Shown here: positions 18,479-27,974 of the stretch, piece after piece
Numbering within the stretch: the stretch's first letter is position 1
Layout: the number at the start of each line of letters is the position of its first letter
DNA from: Agrococcus sp. Marseille-P2731
GTDB taxonomy: Bacteria; Actinomycetota; Actinomycetes; Actinomycetales; Microbacteriaceae
Assembly (NCBI RefSeq): GCF_900117395.1
Contig: NZ_FPEG01000001.1
Coordinates: forward strand, 124,001 to 188,000
Direction of reading: 5' to 3'
Length of the DNA stretch: 64,000 bases
The notes under the pieces: model-generated
The model's database searches: none
What the model saw: only the letters and a program-made list of their open reading frames with translations
Told to the model about the DNA's origin: nothing
Made by a program: the position numbers and the translations under genes

Positions 18479-18859
18479 TCAGAAGCCAGGCAGGCTCTGC
18501 ACGAACGACGCGAAGGCGCTCACCCCGAGCACGATCATCGCGAGCAGCGCGACCAAGGTCACCCCGCCGAGCACGATCCCCCAGATCGCGAGCAGCTTGC
18601 CGTCGTCGCCCGTGCGCTTGATCTGCGCGAGCGCGATGCAGCCCAGCACGATCGCCGCGATCGACCCGAGCCCGAGCAGCACCGTGGTGCCGGCGGCGGC
18701 GGCGCCGATCGCGAGCAGCGCCATCAGGTTGGTCTTCGGTCCCGGATGCGTCGGCGCGCTCCAGGCAGGCGGCTGCGCGAAGGCGGGCCGGGGCGGGAAG
18801 GCGGGCTGGCCCTGCTGCGGAGCGCTCCACCCCTGCTGGGGGTATGCGGTCGCGTTCAT
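18479..18859 (-). CDS. DUF4190 domain-containing small membrane protein
   Basis: 126 residues from ATG 18859 with GGAGG upstream. A Pro/Gln-rich N-terminal tail (YPQQGWSAPQQGQPAFPPRP) leads into the DUF4190 core: helix TNLMALLAIGAAAAGTTVLLGLG, helix SIAAIVLGCIALAQIKRTGDDGK, then AIWGIVLGGVTLVALLAMIVLG. This is the canonical two-helix GxxAxxxGxxAL...IKRTGxxGKxLAxxGIxLG layout. It stands before the two related genes in the same direction, giving a trio that probably arose by duplication. Confidence 0.8.
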   Translation of the reverse strand: MNATAYPQQGWSAPQQGQPAFPPRPAFAQPPAWSAPTHPGPKTNLMALLAIGAAAAGTTVLLGLGSIAAIVLGCIALAQIKRTGDDGKLLAIWGIVLGGVTLVALLAMIVLGVSAFASFVQSLPGF

Positions 18860-18959
18860 GCCGTGCCTCCCTGGCGTCGCTGGTGTCGCTGGCGAACTGG
18901 GCGCGGCCGGTGGCTCGCGATCCCACTCCGATCCTGCCAGGCCGACCTGGGCATCCGAC

Positions 18960-20036
18960 TCAGCCCGTGACCTGCACGACGCTCGCCTCGAGGGTCGACT
19001 CGGCGGCGAAGCCGGGCAGGCTCGGGGCGTCGCCGCGAGCGACGAGCATCGCACCGACAGCGGCGATCATCGCGCCGTTGTCGGTGCACAGCTGGAGCGG
19101 CGGGATGCGCAGCGTCACGCCCGCCGCGGCGCAGCGCTCGGCAGCGACCTCGCGCAGGCGCCGGTTCGCCACCACTCCGCCACCCAGCAGCAGGCGCGGG
19201 ATGCCGTGCTCGGCGCAGGCGTCGAGCGCCTTCGCCACGAGCACGTCGACGACCGCTTCCCGGAAGCTCGCGGCGACATCGGCGATCGGCAGCTGGATGC
19301 CCGCCGCCTCCGCTCGTTCGACGTGGCGGGCGACCGAGGTCTTGAGCCCCGAGAAGGAGAAGTTGAAGCGGTGCTTGGCGCGATCCTTCGGCGCCGTCAG
19401 CCCGCGCGGGAAGGCGATCGCCGCGGGATCGCCGCCGACTGCCGCCGCGTCGATCGAGGGCCCGCCCGGGTAGCTGAGCCCGAGCAGCCGCGCCGTCTTG
19501 TCGAACGCCTCGCCAGCCGCGTCGTCGATCGTCTCCCCCAGCAGCTCGACATCGCCGGCGAGGTCGCGCACCAGCAGCAGCGAGGTGTGGCCGCCGGAGA
19601 CGAGCAGCGCGATCGTCGGCAGCGCCAGCGGCTCGCCCGAGAGCACGTCGGCCGCGACGTGGCCGACCAGGTGGTTGACGCCGTAGAGCGGCAGCTCGCG
19701 AGCGGTCGCGAGGCCCTTGGCCGCGCCGATGCCGACCATGAGCGCGCCAGCGAGCCCGGGCCCTGCCGTGACGGCGATCGCGTCGATGTCGTCGAGGGTG
19801 AGGGATGCGTCGTCGAGCGCCGCGCGGATCGTCGGCTCCATCGCCTCCAGGTGCGCGCGGGCGGCGATCTCTGGCACCACGCCCCCGAACCGGGCGTGCA
19901 GCTCCATCGACGACGCGATGCGGTTGGCGAGCATCTCGGTGCCGCGCACGATGCCGACACCGGTCTCGTCGCAGCTCGTCTCGATGCCGAGCACCACCGG
20001 CGCCTCGCTCCCCCGACCCGCGCTCGCCCAGCTCAT
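18960..20036 (-). CDS. tsaD: tRNA N6-adenosine threonylcarbamoyltransferase TsaD
   Basis: 358 residues. With TsaB and TsaE it transfers threonylcarbamoyl from TC-AMP to A37 of ANN-decoding tRNAs (t6A). The ASKHA fold is shown by [16 protein letters not shown] at the N-terminus, the metal-binding HLVGH motif ([11 protein letters not shown]), the [10 protein letters not shown] strand, [15 protein letters not shown] and the late [12 protein letters not shown] motif. ATG 20036 overlaps the rimI stop (ATGA). Last gene of acpS-alr/tsaE-tsaB-rimI-tsaD. Confidence 0.97.
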   Translation of the reverse strand: MSWASAGRGSEAPVVLGIETSCDETGVGIVRGTEMLANRIASSMELHARFGGVVPEIAARAHLEAMEPTIRAALDDASLTLDDIDAIAVTAGPGLAGALMVGIGAAKGLATARELPLYGVNHLVGHVAADVLSGEPLALPTIALLVSGGHTSLLLVRDLAGDVELLGETIDDAAGEAFDKTARLLGLSYPGGPSIDAAAVGGDPAAIAFPRGLTAPKDRAKHRFNFSFSGLKTSVARHVERAEAAGIQLPIADVAASFREAVVDVLVAKALDACAEHGIPRLLLGGGVVANRRLREVAAERCAAAGVTLRIPPLQLCTDNGAMIAAVGAMLVARGDAPSLPGFAAESTLEASVVQVTG

Positions 20037-20494
20037 CGCTCCGCCTCCCGCTTCATGACCACCGCATCCACGTCCTCCGGCTGGTAGTAGCGCGCCCGCA
20101 CGCCGATCTCTGCGAAGCCGACCGAGGCGTACAGCGCACGAGCCGTCGGGTTGTCGGCGCGCACCTCGAGGAACAGCTCGCGCACTCCGCGGCGCTCGGC
20201 CTCGGCCAGCAGCTCGGCCAGCAGCGCGCGCCCGATGCCGCGCCCGCGCGCCTCGGCCGCCACCGCGATCGTCTGGATGTCGCCCTCCACGCCGACGGCG
20301 CGCAGCCCCGCGTAGCCGAGCGCCCGTCCTTCGGCGTCCTCGGCGAGCACGTAGCGGCCCCACTCGCTCGCGATCTCGGCGCGCATCGTCTCGCGCTCCC
20401 AGGCGCTCGGGCCGAAGGCGGCGTGCTCCAGCCCCATGATGGCGTCGAGGTCGGATGCGCCGGCAGTCCTGATCGCGGGGGTCCCGTCGGTCAC
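20033..20494 (-). CDS. rimI: Ribosomal protein S18-alanine N-acetyltransferase RimI
   Basis: 153-residue GNAT acetyltransferase. The acetyl-CoA binding signature is [20 protein letters not shown], preceded by the EGDIQTI strand. The later [23 protein letters not shown] motif and the terminal VMKREAER are typical of RimI. GTG 20494 overlaps the tsaB stop (GTGA). Clustering with tsaB/tsaD is conserved widely. Confidence 0.93.
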   Translation of the reverse strand: MTDGTPAIRTAGASDLDAIMGLEHAAFGPSAWERETMRAEIASEWGRYVLAEDAEGRALGYAGLRAVGVEGDIQTIAVAAEARGRGIGRALLAELLAEAERRGVRELFLEVRADNPTARALYASVGFAEIGVRARYYQPEDVDAVVMKREAER

Positions 20495-21090
20495 GTCTGG
20501 CTCACCCGCTTCTGGCGGGCCGACGGCACCGCGTCGGCCTCGCGCAGGTAGAGCGCCTGGACGACCTCGGCCGCTCCGCGGGATGCGGCGAGGGCGAGCA
20601 GCGCGGCGTCCACCGCGTCCGCGTCGATGCGCTCGAGGTCGGCGTGCGCACCGCTCGCGCCGGCCTGCGCGGGCGGCGGCACCGCGTCGGCGGCGGCGAG
20701 GAAGGGGCCATCGACGACGAGCCCGTCGAGCACGATGCTCCACGCGCGCTCGCGACGCCGCACATCCGTCGTCACCTGGGCGCTGCCCCTCGTGACGCCG
20801 GCGTGGCTCGCGATGCCCCGGCACGGCACGCCGAGACCGAGCGCGGCGGCCCGCGCGGCAGCGATGCCCACGCGCAGCCCCGTGAAGGCGCCGGGCCCCA
20901 TGCCTGCGACGACCAGTCCGATCGACGCGCGTCGACCCTCGAGCGCGCGGGCGAGCATGCCACCGAGGTGCTCGGCGTGCCGACGGGTGTCGGCGGCATG
21001 CTCGCGGAAGACGATCGCCTCGCCGTCGACCACGGCCACCGAGGTGCCGAGCGAGGTGTCGATCGCGAGGATCAAGGGCCGATCGGTCAT
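20491..21090 (-). CDS. tsaB: tRNA threonylcarbamoyladenosine biosynthesis protein TsaB
   Basis: 199 residues. It is an inactive TsaD paralogue that acts as the scaffold of the t6A complex. It opens with [18 protein letters not shown] and has the [19 protein letters not shown] motif near residue 65, both diagnostic. ATG 21090 overlaps the stop of the alr-tsaE gene (ATGA); a longer in-frame ORF upstream is not needed. The C-terminal half is Ala-rich and less conserved, as usual. Confidence 0.95.
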   Translation of the reverse strand: MTDRPLILAIDTSLGTSVAVVDGEAIVFREHAADTRRHAEHLGGMLARALEGRRASIGLVVAGMGPGAFTGLRVGIAAARAAALGLGVPCRGIASHAGVTRGSAQVTTDVRRRERAWSIVLDGLVVDGPFLAAADAVPPPAQAGASGAHADLERIDADAVDAALLALAASRGAAEVVQALYLREADAVPSARQKRVSQT

Positions 21091-23024
21091 GCCGTTCCCT
21101 CCTCTGCCTGCGCAGCAGGTGCCGATGCCGTCGCGCTCGCGAGCGCACGCACGCGCGCCGCCGGCCACCCTGGCCCGTGCCCGCTGATGCGCACGGCGCG
21201 CGGCGACTCGAGCGCATCCGGGTCGTCGTCCGCGTCGCCTCCCGCAGGGGTACCCCGATCGATCTCGACCCGCAGCCATGACTCGAGCGCGTGCTCGAGC
21301 GGCGCGCCCCACTCGGCGACGGTGATCGCGCCGTCGAGGTCGAGGTCGAGGTCGTCGAGCTCGGCCTCGTCGTCGGCATCGGCGAGCAGCCGGTAGGCGT
21401 CGACGTGCTGCAGGTCGGGCCCGGCCGCCGTGCGGTGGGTGCGCGCGAGCACGAAGGTCGGGCTCTGCACGGTGCCGCGCGCACCGAGCGCCGCGCCGAT
21501 GCCGCGCGTGAGCGTGGTCTTGCCTGCGCCGAGCGACCCGATGAGCAGCACGGCGTCGCCCGCGCGCAGGCCTCGGCCGAGCCTCGCGCCGAGCGCCTCC
21601 ATCGCATCCGCGTCAGGCACCGAGCCGGCCAGCTCGACCGCCACGCGCGCACCGAGCATGCCGGTGAGCTCGGGGGCGGACGCGTGCGCGAGCTCCACGG
21701 GATCGCCGACGGCGGCGTCGTGGTCGCCGAGGTCGAGCACGAGCTGATCCATCGCCACGCGACCGCAGATCGGCAGCGCCTCGCCGCGCAGCATCACCGA
21801 GCGCCCGGTCGTAGCGCGGGCGACCCCGTCGGCGTAGCCGAGCGCCACGAGCGCGAGGCTCGTCGGTCGATCGGTGACGTACTCCCCGCCGTACGAGACG
21901 GCCAAACCCGCCTCCACGCGCTTGACGCCCACGACCTCTCCGCGCAGCCGCTGCGGCGTCCCGTCGAGCCCCAGCTCGAGCACGCGGCGTGGCGCGCTCG
22001 CATCGGGGGTCGGCACCGCGAGCTGCTCCGCCACCCGCTCGTCGGCGTCGAATCGCCGCACCGCGCCCATCCGCGTGACCGTCTCGTAGCCGATGGTGCC
22101 CGCGGCCAGCGCCCACGCGTCGGCGCTCGGCTCCCCCTCGGCCGGGTCGCCCCACAGCACCCCGTCGCCCGACCGTGGTGGCTCGATGCGCAGCCGGCCC
22201 GCCTCGATCGCGACGACGCGCGCCGCCTCGCCCGCGACGAGCACCGGTGCGCCCGGCGCGGGCAGCAGTCCGTCGTCGAGCCCGATCGCGGCGATGCCGC
22301 TGGTGAAGCGCGCCGCGACGCGCATGGCCGGCACCAGCCCGAGCGCCGCAGCTGCCGATCCGTCGCCAGCGCCCGGGCCGTCGGGATCGATGCCGTAGGC
22401 CGCCATGCCGAGCCGCACCATGTCGAAGCGGGCCTCCGGCAGCGCCAGGGCGCCCTGCGAGTTCGCCAGGTGGCGCGTCAGGGCCCCGATGGGTGCGGCC
22501 TCCACGAGCGCCGCCGCGAAGTCGGCCAGCTGCGCCAGGTCGGCCTCTCGCGAGGTGCCCGCGAGGTGCGACATGATGCCCCGGATGCGCGCACCGGCGC
22601 GCGCGAGCTCGATCGCGCGCGCGAGCACCGCGGCGCGATCGCCGCGTGCCACGCCGTTGCGGCCGAGCCCGGTGTCCAGCTTCAGGTGGACCGGGGCGCC
22701 CGCGCCCGCGGCGGCCTCGAGCTGCGCGAGCGACGAGACCGCGACCTCGATGTCGTGCGCGGCGGCGAGCGAGAAGTCGGTGCGCGCACCGTGCAGCCAG
22801 GCGAGCACGGGCGCGTCGATGCCGGCGCGCCGCAGCGAGAGCGCCTCCGCGAGGTCGACGACGCCGAGCATCGCAGCACCGCCATCCAGCATCGCCTCGG
22901 CCGCGCGCACCATGCCGTGTCCGTATCCGTCTGCCTTCACGACGCCGCAGACGGGCACGCCGAAGCGCGCGGCGAGCGTGCGGACGTTCGCGGCGATCGC
23001 CGCGCTGTCGATGTCGATGCGCAT
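21087..23024 (-). CDS. alr-tsaE: Fusion protein: alanine racemase with duplicated C-terminal domain, plus TsaE ATPase
   Basis: 645 residues in one frame. Residues 1-~232 are the alanine racemase TIM barrel with the PLP lysine in [10 protein letters not shown] (Lys30). Residues ~232-322 look like an alanine racemase C-terminal beta domain ending in [18 protein letters not shown], but they lack the SYG catalytic tyrosine and GYADG. Residues ~355-445 are a second, intact C-terminal domain with SYGGEY (Tyr378), LGYADGVAR and [12 protein letters not shown]. Residues ~470-600 are TsaE (t6A ATPase) with Walker [10 protein letters not shown] at about 496-504, then [17 protein letters not shown] and VAEWG. 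D-alanine supply for the wall and t6A synthesis are thus encoded together. The start overlaps the acpS stop by 1 bp. Confidence 0.9.
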   Translation of the reverse strand: MRIDIDSAAIAANVRTLAARFGVPVCGVVKADGYGHGMVRAAEAMLDGGAAMLGVVDLAEALSLRRAGIDAPVLAWLHGARTDFSLAAAHDIEVAVSSLAQLEAAAGAGAPVHLKLDTGLGRNGVARGDRAAVLARAIELARAGARIRGIMSHLAGTSREADLAQLADFAAALVEAAPIGALTRHLANSQGALALPEARFDMVRLGMAAYGIDPDGPGAGDGSAAAALGLVPAMRVAARFTSGIAAIGLDDGLLPAPGAPVLVAGEAARVVAIEAGRLRIEPPRSGDGVLWGDPAEGEPSADAWALAAGTIGYETVTRMGAVRRFDADERVAEQLAVPTPDASAPRRVLELGLDGTPQRLRGEVVGVKRVEAGLAVSYGGEYVTDRPTSLALVALGYADGVARATTGRSVMLRGEALPICGRVAMDQLVLDLGDHDAAVGDPVELAHASAPELTGMLGARVAVELAGSVPDADAMEALGARLGRGLRAGDAVLLIGSLGAGKTTLTRGIGAALGARGTVQSPTFVLARTHRTAAGPDLQHVDAYRLLADADDEAELDDLDLDLDGAITVAEWGAPLEHALESWLRVEIDRGTPAGGDADDDPDALESPRAVRISGHGPGWPAARVRALASATASAPAAQAEEGTA

Positions 23025-23389
23025 CAGGACTCCGCGATGACGGTCGCGGTCGCGACGCCGGCGTCGTGGCTCATCGAGACGTGCAGCCGCGTCGCGCCGA
23101 TGGCTGCCGCGCGCTCAGCGGCCGCTCCGCGCAGCTCGAGCGAGGGCTTGCCGTCGGCGGCCTGCAGGACGACGTAGTCGACCCAGCGCGCACCCGCGGC
23201 GGTGCCGATCGCCTTCTGCGCCGCCTCCTTGGCGGCGAAGCGAGCGCCGAGCGACGCGAGCGAGCGCGGTTGACCGTCGGCGAGCAGCTCCTCGCGCGCG
23301 AAGAGTCGCTCGCGCAGGCGCGGCGTGCGCGTGATGGCGCGCTCGAAGCGCGCGAGGTCGACGACGTCGACACCGAGCCCGACGATCAC
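23024..23389 (-). CDS. acpS: Holo-[acyl-carrier-protein] synthase
   Basis: 121 residues. Transfers 4'-phosphopantetheine from CoA to the ACP serine, activating fatty acid synthesis. The metal-binding aspartate is in [13 protein letters not shown], and the second motif [12 protein letters not shown] supplies the conserved Glu. [16 protein letters not shown] is the usual C-terminal strand. TGATG junction with the alanine racemase start. glmS lies 60 bp upstream in the same direction. Confidence 0.95.
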   Translation of the reverse strand: MIVGLGVDVVDLARFERAITRTPRLRERLFAREELLADGQPRSLASLGARFAAKEAAQKAIGTAAGARWVDYVVLQAADGKPSLELRGAAAERAAAIGATRLHVSMSHDAGVATATVIAES

Positions 23390-23449
23390 GCCCGGCTCGT
23401 CTCGCCCGGCCCGGCCACGCTCGCCTCGGCCACGATCAGACCGACGGGC

Positions 23450-25297
23450 TCACTCGACCGTGACGGACTTCGCCAGGTTGCGCGGCTGGTCGACGTCGAG
23501 CCCCTTCGCGGTCGCGAGCTCGAGCGCGAAGATGTGCAGCGGCACGACCTGCAGCACGGGCTCGAGCATCGGCAGCGTGAGGGGCACCCGCAGCACCTGG
23601 TCGGCGTACGGCATGACCGCCGCGTCGCCCGCCTCGGCCACCGCGATGACGCGGGCGCCGCGAGCGCGGATCTCCTGGATGTTGCTGATGATCTTCGAGT
23701 GCAGCAGCGGCTCGTTGCGCGGGCTCGGCACCACGACGAAGACGACCTGGCCGGGCTCGATGAGCGCGATCGGGCCGTGCTTCAGCTCGCCACCGGCGAA
23801 GCCCTCCGCGTGGATGTAGCTGATCTCCTTCAGCTTGAGCGCGCCCTCGAGCGCGACGGGGTAGCCCACGTGGCGACCGAGGAACAGCACCGAACGGGTG
23901 TCGCTCATCCAGTGCGCGAGCTCGTGCACCGCCGCCTGCTCCGAGAGCACCTGCTCGAGCTCCTCGGGCAGCTCCTTGAGCTCGCGCACGACCTCGGCGA
24001 TCGCCTCGTCGGTCATCGTGCCGCGCACCTTGGCCAGGTGCAGGCCGAACAGCAGCTGGCCGATGACCTGGGCGAGGAAGGCCTTCGTCGAGGCGACCGC
24101 GACCTCGGGGCCGGCGTGCGTGTAGAGGACCGCCTCCGACTCGCGCGGGATGGTCGCGCCCTGCGTGTTGCAGATCGAGAGCGTGCGGGCGCCCTGCGCC
24201 TTCGCGTGCTGCACGGCCATCTTCGTGTCCATCGTCTCGCCGGACTGCGAGATCGAGATGACGAGGGTGCTGGCGTCGAGCACGGGGTCGCGGTAGCGGA
24301 ACTCGTGGGCCAGGTCGACCTCGACCGGCACGCGCGACCAGGTCTCGATCGCGTACTTGCCGACGAGGCCCGAGTAGTTCGCGGTGCCGCACGCGACGAT
24401 CACGATGCGGGAGATGCCCCGCAGCGCCTCGTCGTCGAGCACGCCGAGCTCACCCAGGTCGACGCCGGTGTCGGTCAGGCGGCCGCGGAGCGTGTTCGCC
24501 ACGGCCTCCGGGCCCTCGGAGACCTCCTTCGCCATGAACGACGACCAGCCGCCCTTGTCTGCGGCCGAGGCGTCCCAGTCGACCTCGAAGCGCTTGGGCT
24601 CGACGGGCTCGCCGTCGAAGTCGGTGACGGATGCGCTGTCGGCGGTGATCGTGACGATCTTGTCGTTGTCGAGGGCGGCGGCGCTGGGGGTGAACTTGAC
24701 GAACGCGCTCACGTCGCTGCCCAGGAAGTGCTCGCCCTCGCCGTAGCCGACGAGCAGCGGCGAGTTGTGGCAGGCGCCGACGACGACGCCCGGCTGCTCT
24801 GCGTGCACGGCGAGCAGCGTGAACTGGCCCTCGAGGCGCTGCACGACGCGGCGCATGGCTTCGGTGAGGTCACCGGTCTCGCGGAACGCGCGGCCAACGA
24901 GCTTGGCGGCAGCCTCGCTGTCGGTCTCGCTCAGGAAGGTCTCGCCGTCGGCCTCGAGCTCGGCGCGCAGCGCCGCGAAGTTCTCGATGATGCCGTTGTG
25001 GATGAGCGAGAGCCTGCCGTCGTCGCCCAGGTGCGGATGCGCGTTCTCGTCGGTCGGGCCGCCGTGCGTCGCCCAGCGGGTGTGGCCGATGCCGGCGCCC
25101 TCGTCGGGCAGCGGCGCATCCTCCAGGCTGCCCCGCAGCACGGCGAGCTTGCCGCCCTTCTTGCGCAGCGCGACGCTGTCGCCGTCGAGCACCGAGATGC
25201 CCGCGCTGTCATAGCCGCGGTACTCGAGCCTGCTGAGGCCTTCGAGCAGCACCCCTACGGTGCCGCGCTGACCCGTGTACCCGACGATTCCACACAT
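23450..25297 (-). CDS. glmS: Glutamine-fructose-6-phosphate aminotransferase (isomerising)
   Basis: 615 residues, full length. Makes glucosamine 6-phosphate from fructose 6-phosphate and glutamine, the first step to UDP-GlcNAc. The N-terminal nucleophile Cys2 follows Met in MCGIVGYTG. The glutaminase domain has [19 protein letters not shown]. Two SIS domains follow ([47 protein letters not shown]), with the end [15 protein letters not shown] -10 box ends 7 nt before ATG 25297, so the mRNA is probably leaderless. glmM lies about 5.5 kb away. Confidence 0.97.
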   Translation of the reverse strand: MCGIVGYTGQRGTVGVLLEGLSRLEYRGYDSAGISVLDGDSVALRKKGGKLAVLRGSLEDAPLPDEGAGIGHTRWATHGGPTDENAHPHLGDDGRLSLIHNGIIENFAALRAELEADGETFLSETDSEAAAKLVGRAFRETGDLTEAMRRVVQRLEGQFTLLAVHAEQPGVVVGACHNSPLLVGYGEGEHFLGSDVSAFVKFTPSAAALDNDKIVTITADSASVTDFDGEPVEPKRFEVDWDASAADKGGWSSFMAKEVSEGPEAVANTLRGRLTDTGVDLGELGVLDDEALRGISRIVIVACGTANYSGLVGKYAIETWSRVPVEVDLAHEFRYRDPVLDASTLVISISQSGETMDTKMAVQHAKAQGARTLSICNTQGATIPRESEAVLYTHAGPEVAVASTKAFLAQVIGQLLFGLHLAKVRGTMTDEAIAEVVRELKELPEELEQVLSEQAAVHELAHWMSDTRSVLFLGRHVGYPVALEGALKLKEISYIHAEGFAGGELKHGPIALIEPGQVVFVVVPSPRNEPLLHSKIISNIQEIRARGARVIAVAEAGDAAVMPYADQVLRVPLTLPMLEPVLQVVPLHIFALELATAKGLDVDQPRNLAKSVTVE

Positions 25298-25304
25298 GCC
25301 GATG

Positions 25305-25323
25305 ATCCTACCGGCGGTAGGCT
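25305..25323. promoter_or_regulatory. Back-to-back leaderless promoters for glmS and coaA
   Basis: Only 33 bp separate the two divergent starts. CCTACCGGCGGTAGG is an inverted repeat. Its minus-strand arm supplies TAGGAT (25310-25305), 7 nt before the glmS ATG. Its plus-strand arm supplies TAGGCT (25318-25323), 7 nt before the coaA GTG at 25331. Two RNA polymerases could hardly occupy both at once, so the genes may compete. -35 elements are not obvious. Confidence 0.5.
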
Positions 25324-25330
25324 CCCACCC

Positions 25331-26263
25331 GTGTCACACCCCATCCAGTCGCCGTTCGTCGAGATCGAGCGGGCCGACTGGGCTCGCCTCTCGCCGCGCA
25401 CCCCGAACCCGCTCACCGAGGATGAGGTGCGCAGGCTCCGCGGTCTCGGCGACCGGCTCGAGCTGCGCGAGGTGGCAGAGGTCTACCTGCCGCTGTCGCG
25501 GCTCGTGAGCCTTTACCAGGAGTCGGCCGCGCGCCTCCACCGCGACACCTACGGCTTCCTGGGCGCGACCGCGCATCCGACCCCCTTCGTCATCGGCGTG
25601 GCCGGCTCGGTCGCGGTCGGCAAGTCGACCACGGCCCGGCTGCTCGAGGAGCTGCTGCGGCGCTGGGAGGGCTCGCCCCGCGTCGAGCTCATCACCACGG
25701 ACGGCTTCCTGCACCCGAACCGCGTGCTCGAGGAGCGCGGGCTGATGGAGCGCAAGGGCTTCCCCGAGTCCTACGACCGACGAGCGCTGCTGGGCTTCGT
25801 CTCGCGGGTGAAGTCGGGCGAGGCCGAGGTGCGGGCTCCGGTCTACTCCCACCTCACGTACGACATCGTGCCGGGCGACGAGATCGTGGTGCGCCGGCCC
25901 GACATCCTGATCGTCGAGGGCCTCAACGTGCTGCAGCCGCCGCCCGCGGGCTCGCACCTGGCCGTCAGCGACCTGTTCGACTTCTCGATCTACGTGGATG
26001 CGCGCACGAGCGCGATCAGGGAGTGGTACATCGACCGCTTCTGGGCGCTCAAGCAGAGCGCGTTCCAGGATCCGCAGTCGTACTTCCACCGCTTCGCGGA
26101 CATGTCTCGCGAGCGCGCGCGGATCCACTCGGAGGACATCTGGGACTCGATCAACGGCCCGAACCTCGTCGAACACATCCTGCCGACGAGGCCGCGGGCC
26201 GACCTCGTGCTGCGCAAGGCCGACGACCACACCATCCGCTCGGTCCTGCTCCGGAAGCTGTGA
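25331..26263 (+). CDS. coaA: Type I pantothenate kinase
   Basis: 310 residues. Phosphorylates pantothenate, the first step of CoA synthesis. P-loop [12 protein letters not shown] at about 89-100, TTDGFLHPN and KGFPESYD in the substrate region, and [12 protein letters not shown] plus [11 protein letters not shown] follow in normal order. Length and motifs match the actinobacterial CoaA. The start is GTG 25331, 7 nt after a TAGGCT box and with no Shine-Dalgarno site. The long open frame running in from 22646 is an antisense shadow of glmS. Confidence 0.96.
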   Translation: MSHPIQSPFVEIERADWARLSPRTPNPLTEDEVRRLRGLGDRLELREVAEVYLPLSRLVSLYQESAARLHRDTYGFLGATAHPTPFVIGVAGSVAVGKSTTARLLEELLRRWEGSPRVELITTDGFLHPNRVLEERGLMERKGFPESYDRRALLGFVSRVKSGEAEVRAPVYSHLTYDIVPGDEIVVRRPDILIVEGLNVLQPPPAGSHLAVSDLFDFSIYVDARTSAIREWYIDRFWALKQSAFQDPQSYFHRFADMSRERARIHSEDIWDSINGPNLVEHILPTRPRADLVLRKADDHTIRSVLLRKL

Positions 26264-26275
26264 TCGCGACGGCCC

Positions 26276-27229
26276 CTAGGCTGGCGGGATCCCTCCGACG
26301 GTAGCGGGCCCGCGCGTCCGCCGCGGCCTCCCGACCTGCCCGAGCCGCACGAGCAGCACGCCCGCGATGATCGCCGCGGCGCCTGCCCACTGCATCCCCG
26401 TCGGGAGGATGGCGAGCAGCAGCGCGGTCCAGAGGATGCCGAACATCGGCTCCGAGTAGCCGACGAAGCTCGCGAGGGTCGCGCCGAGCCGCCGCGCGCC
26501 GAGGATGCCGAGCACGTACGAGAAGGCGGTCGCGAGCAGCACGAGCATCAGCATCGCCGCCCACCACGGCACCGTCGCGCCCGCGAGCACCACCGGCGAG
26601 GCGTTGGCGGCGAAGGGCAGCAGCCCGGTCGCCGAGGCGAGCCCGAGCACGACCGCGCCCACGATGAGGCCGAGCCCGGCGAGCGCGATGGGCGGCAGCT
26701 CCGAGTCGGCCTTGGAGGCGGCGGACCAGTAGCCGGCGTTGCCGACGGCTGCGCCGAGGGCGAGCAGCACCCCGAGCGGGTGGAGCGCTTCGCCGCCGAT
26801 GCCGGAGACGAGCCCGAGGCCGATGAGCGCCACACCGGCGCCCGCCAGCGTGAGCATCGCGGGCGCCCGGCGAGTGGTCGCCCAGGTGAAGAAGACGAGC
26901 AGCACCGGGCCGAGGAACTCGATCAGCAGGGCGAGCGAGGGATCGATGTAGGCGACCGCGGCGAAGAACGCGAGCTGGCAGACAGCGACGGCCAGCACGC
27001 CGAGCACCACCACCTCCTTCCACGACCGCAGCACCGCATCCCACCTGCCGCGCAGCAGCAGCAGGGTGGGCGCGAGGAGCACGAGCGCGCCACCGCCGAT
27101 GCGCAGGAGCGTGACCGCGCCAGCGCTCCAGCCTGCGTCGAGGAGCGCGGACGCGAAGATGCCCGAGAGCGCGAAGGAGGCCGCGCTCGCGAGCGCGAGC
27201 GCGAGGCCGACGGGGCGACGAGACGGCAT
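26276..27229 (-). CDS. EamA-family (DMT) exporter, RhtA-like
   Basis: 317 residues, about 10 membrane helices in two EamA repeats. The opening helix GLALALASAASFALSGIFAS, the LRIGGGALVLL stretch and FVGYSEPMFGILWTALLL near the C-terminus match the DMT amino acid or metabolite exporters. The stop is 12 bp from the convergent coaA stop. The start ATG 27229 is divergent from the CGNR-domain gene, which may regulate it. The substrate cannot be told from sequence. Confidence 0.85.
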   Translation of the reverse strand: MPSRRPVGLALALASAASFALSGIFASALLDAGWSAGAVTLLRIGGGALVLLAPTLLLLRGRWDAVLRSWKEVVVLGVLAVAVCQLAFFAAVAYIDPSLALLIEFLGPVLLVFFTWATTRRAPAMLTLAGAGVALIGLGLVSGIGGEALHPLGVLLALGAAVGNAGYWSAASKADSELPPIALAGLGLIVGAVVLGLASATGLLPFAANASPVVLAGATVPWWAAMLMLVLLATAFSYVLGILGARRLGATLASFVGYSEPMFGILWTALLLAILPTGMQWAGAAAIIAGVLLVRLGQVGRPRRTRGPATVGGIPPA

Positions 27230-27230
27230 G

Positions 27231-27258
27231 GTGACCCGCTACTGAGGACGACTACGAT
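27231..27258 (+). promoter_or_regulatory. Candidate promoter of the CGNR-domain gene
   Basis: GTGACC (27231-27236), a 16-bp spacer and TACGAT (27253-27258). The leader to the chosen GTG start is about 65 nt. It abuts the divergent EamA gene start. Confidence 0.4.
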
Positions 27259-27331
27259 CGTGCTCACCACGTCGGGGCACGTTGTCACGACCGTATGGCT
27301 TGACGGCCATGAGCACAACCGAGGACGATCC

Positions 27332-27865
27332 GTGACGCTTCCCCACCCCCGAGAGCTCGTGCGCACCCTGGAGTTCACCGCCGCGCTGTGCAATCGGCGC
27401 CGCGAGGGAGCGCTCGACACCGTCGCGGCGCTGAAGGCGATGTGCGCCGACTACCGCTTCCCGGGCGCGAGCGGTGCGACGAGGGCGGATGCGGCGGCCG
27501 CCTGGGCGCACCTGCGCACCCTCGAGGCGATGTGGGACGCGGATCGAGACGAGATCGCAGCCACGGCGAACCGGGTCTTCAAGCAGTGCGACGCCCGCCC
27601 GCACCTCGTGCGCCACGACGACTTCGACTGGCACCTGCACGGGCTGCCGGCGGGCGCGCCGATCGCTGACGCGATCGCCGTGAACGCGGCCATGGCCCTC
27701 GCGGATCTCGTGCGCACCGAGGACACCGCCCGGCTCAAGCGCTGCAGCGACGATCGCTGCCTCCGGATGTTCTTCGACCTCTCGCGCAACCGCTCTCGAC
27801 GCTTCTGCTCCACGACGTGCCAGTCGCGCACCAACGTCGCCGCCTTCCGGGCCAGGCAGGCCTGA
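27332..27865 (+). CDS. CGNR zinc-finger/ABATE-domain protein, probable regulator
   Basis: 177 residues from GTG 27332, which has GAGGAC 6 nt upstream; GTG 27260 would add 24 residues and lacks good spacing. The N-terminal ABATE-like helical region contains ELVRTLEFTAALCNRRREG. The C-terminal zinc finger is CSDDRC...FFDLSRNRSRRFCSTTCQSRTNVAAFR. The four cysteines are intact, but the CGNR tetrad reads CQSR. Proteins of this class are thought to be stress-induced transcription regulators. The divergent EamA exporter is the obvious candidate target. Confidence 0.8.
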   Translation: MTLPHPRELVRTLEFTAALCNRRREGALDTVAALKAMCADYRFPGASGATRADAAAAWAHLRTLEAMWDADRDEIAATANRVFKQCDARPHLVRHDDFDWHLHGLPAGAPIADAIAVNAAMALADLVRTEDTARLKRCSDDRCLRMFFDLSRNRSRRFCSTTCQSRTNVAAFRARQA

Positions 27866-27974
27866 CGCCGCGGGGCCCGGCTGCGCGGTGGGTTCGGCAC
27901 GCTCACGGCCCGGGTCGCGAACCTGTGGAATCGATAGGCGCGCGCTCAGCGAAGCCGTGCCACTCTTAGCGACT

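Noticed and set aside
22646..25330. N-terminal extension of coaA to 1205 residues
   Set aside because: Everything before GTG 25331 is antisense to alr, acpS and glmS. CoaA has its normal length from 25331.
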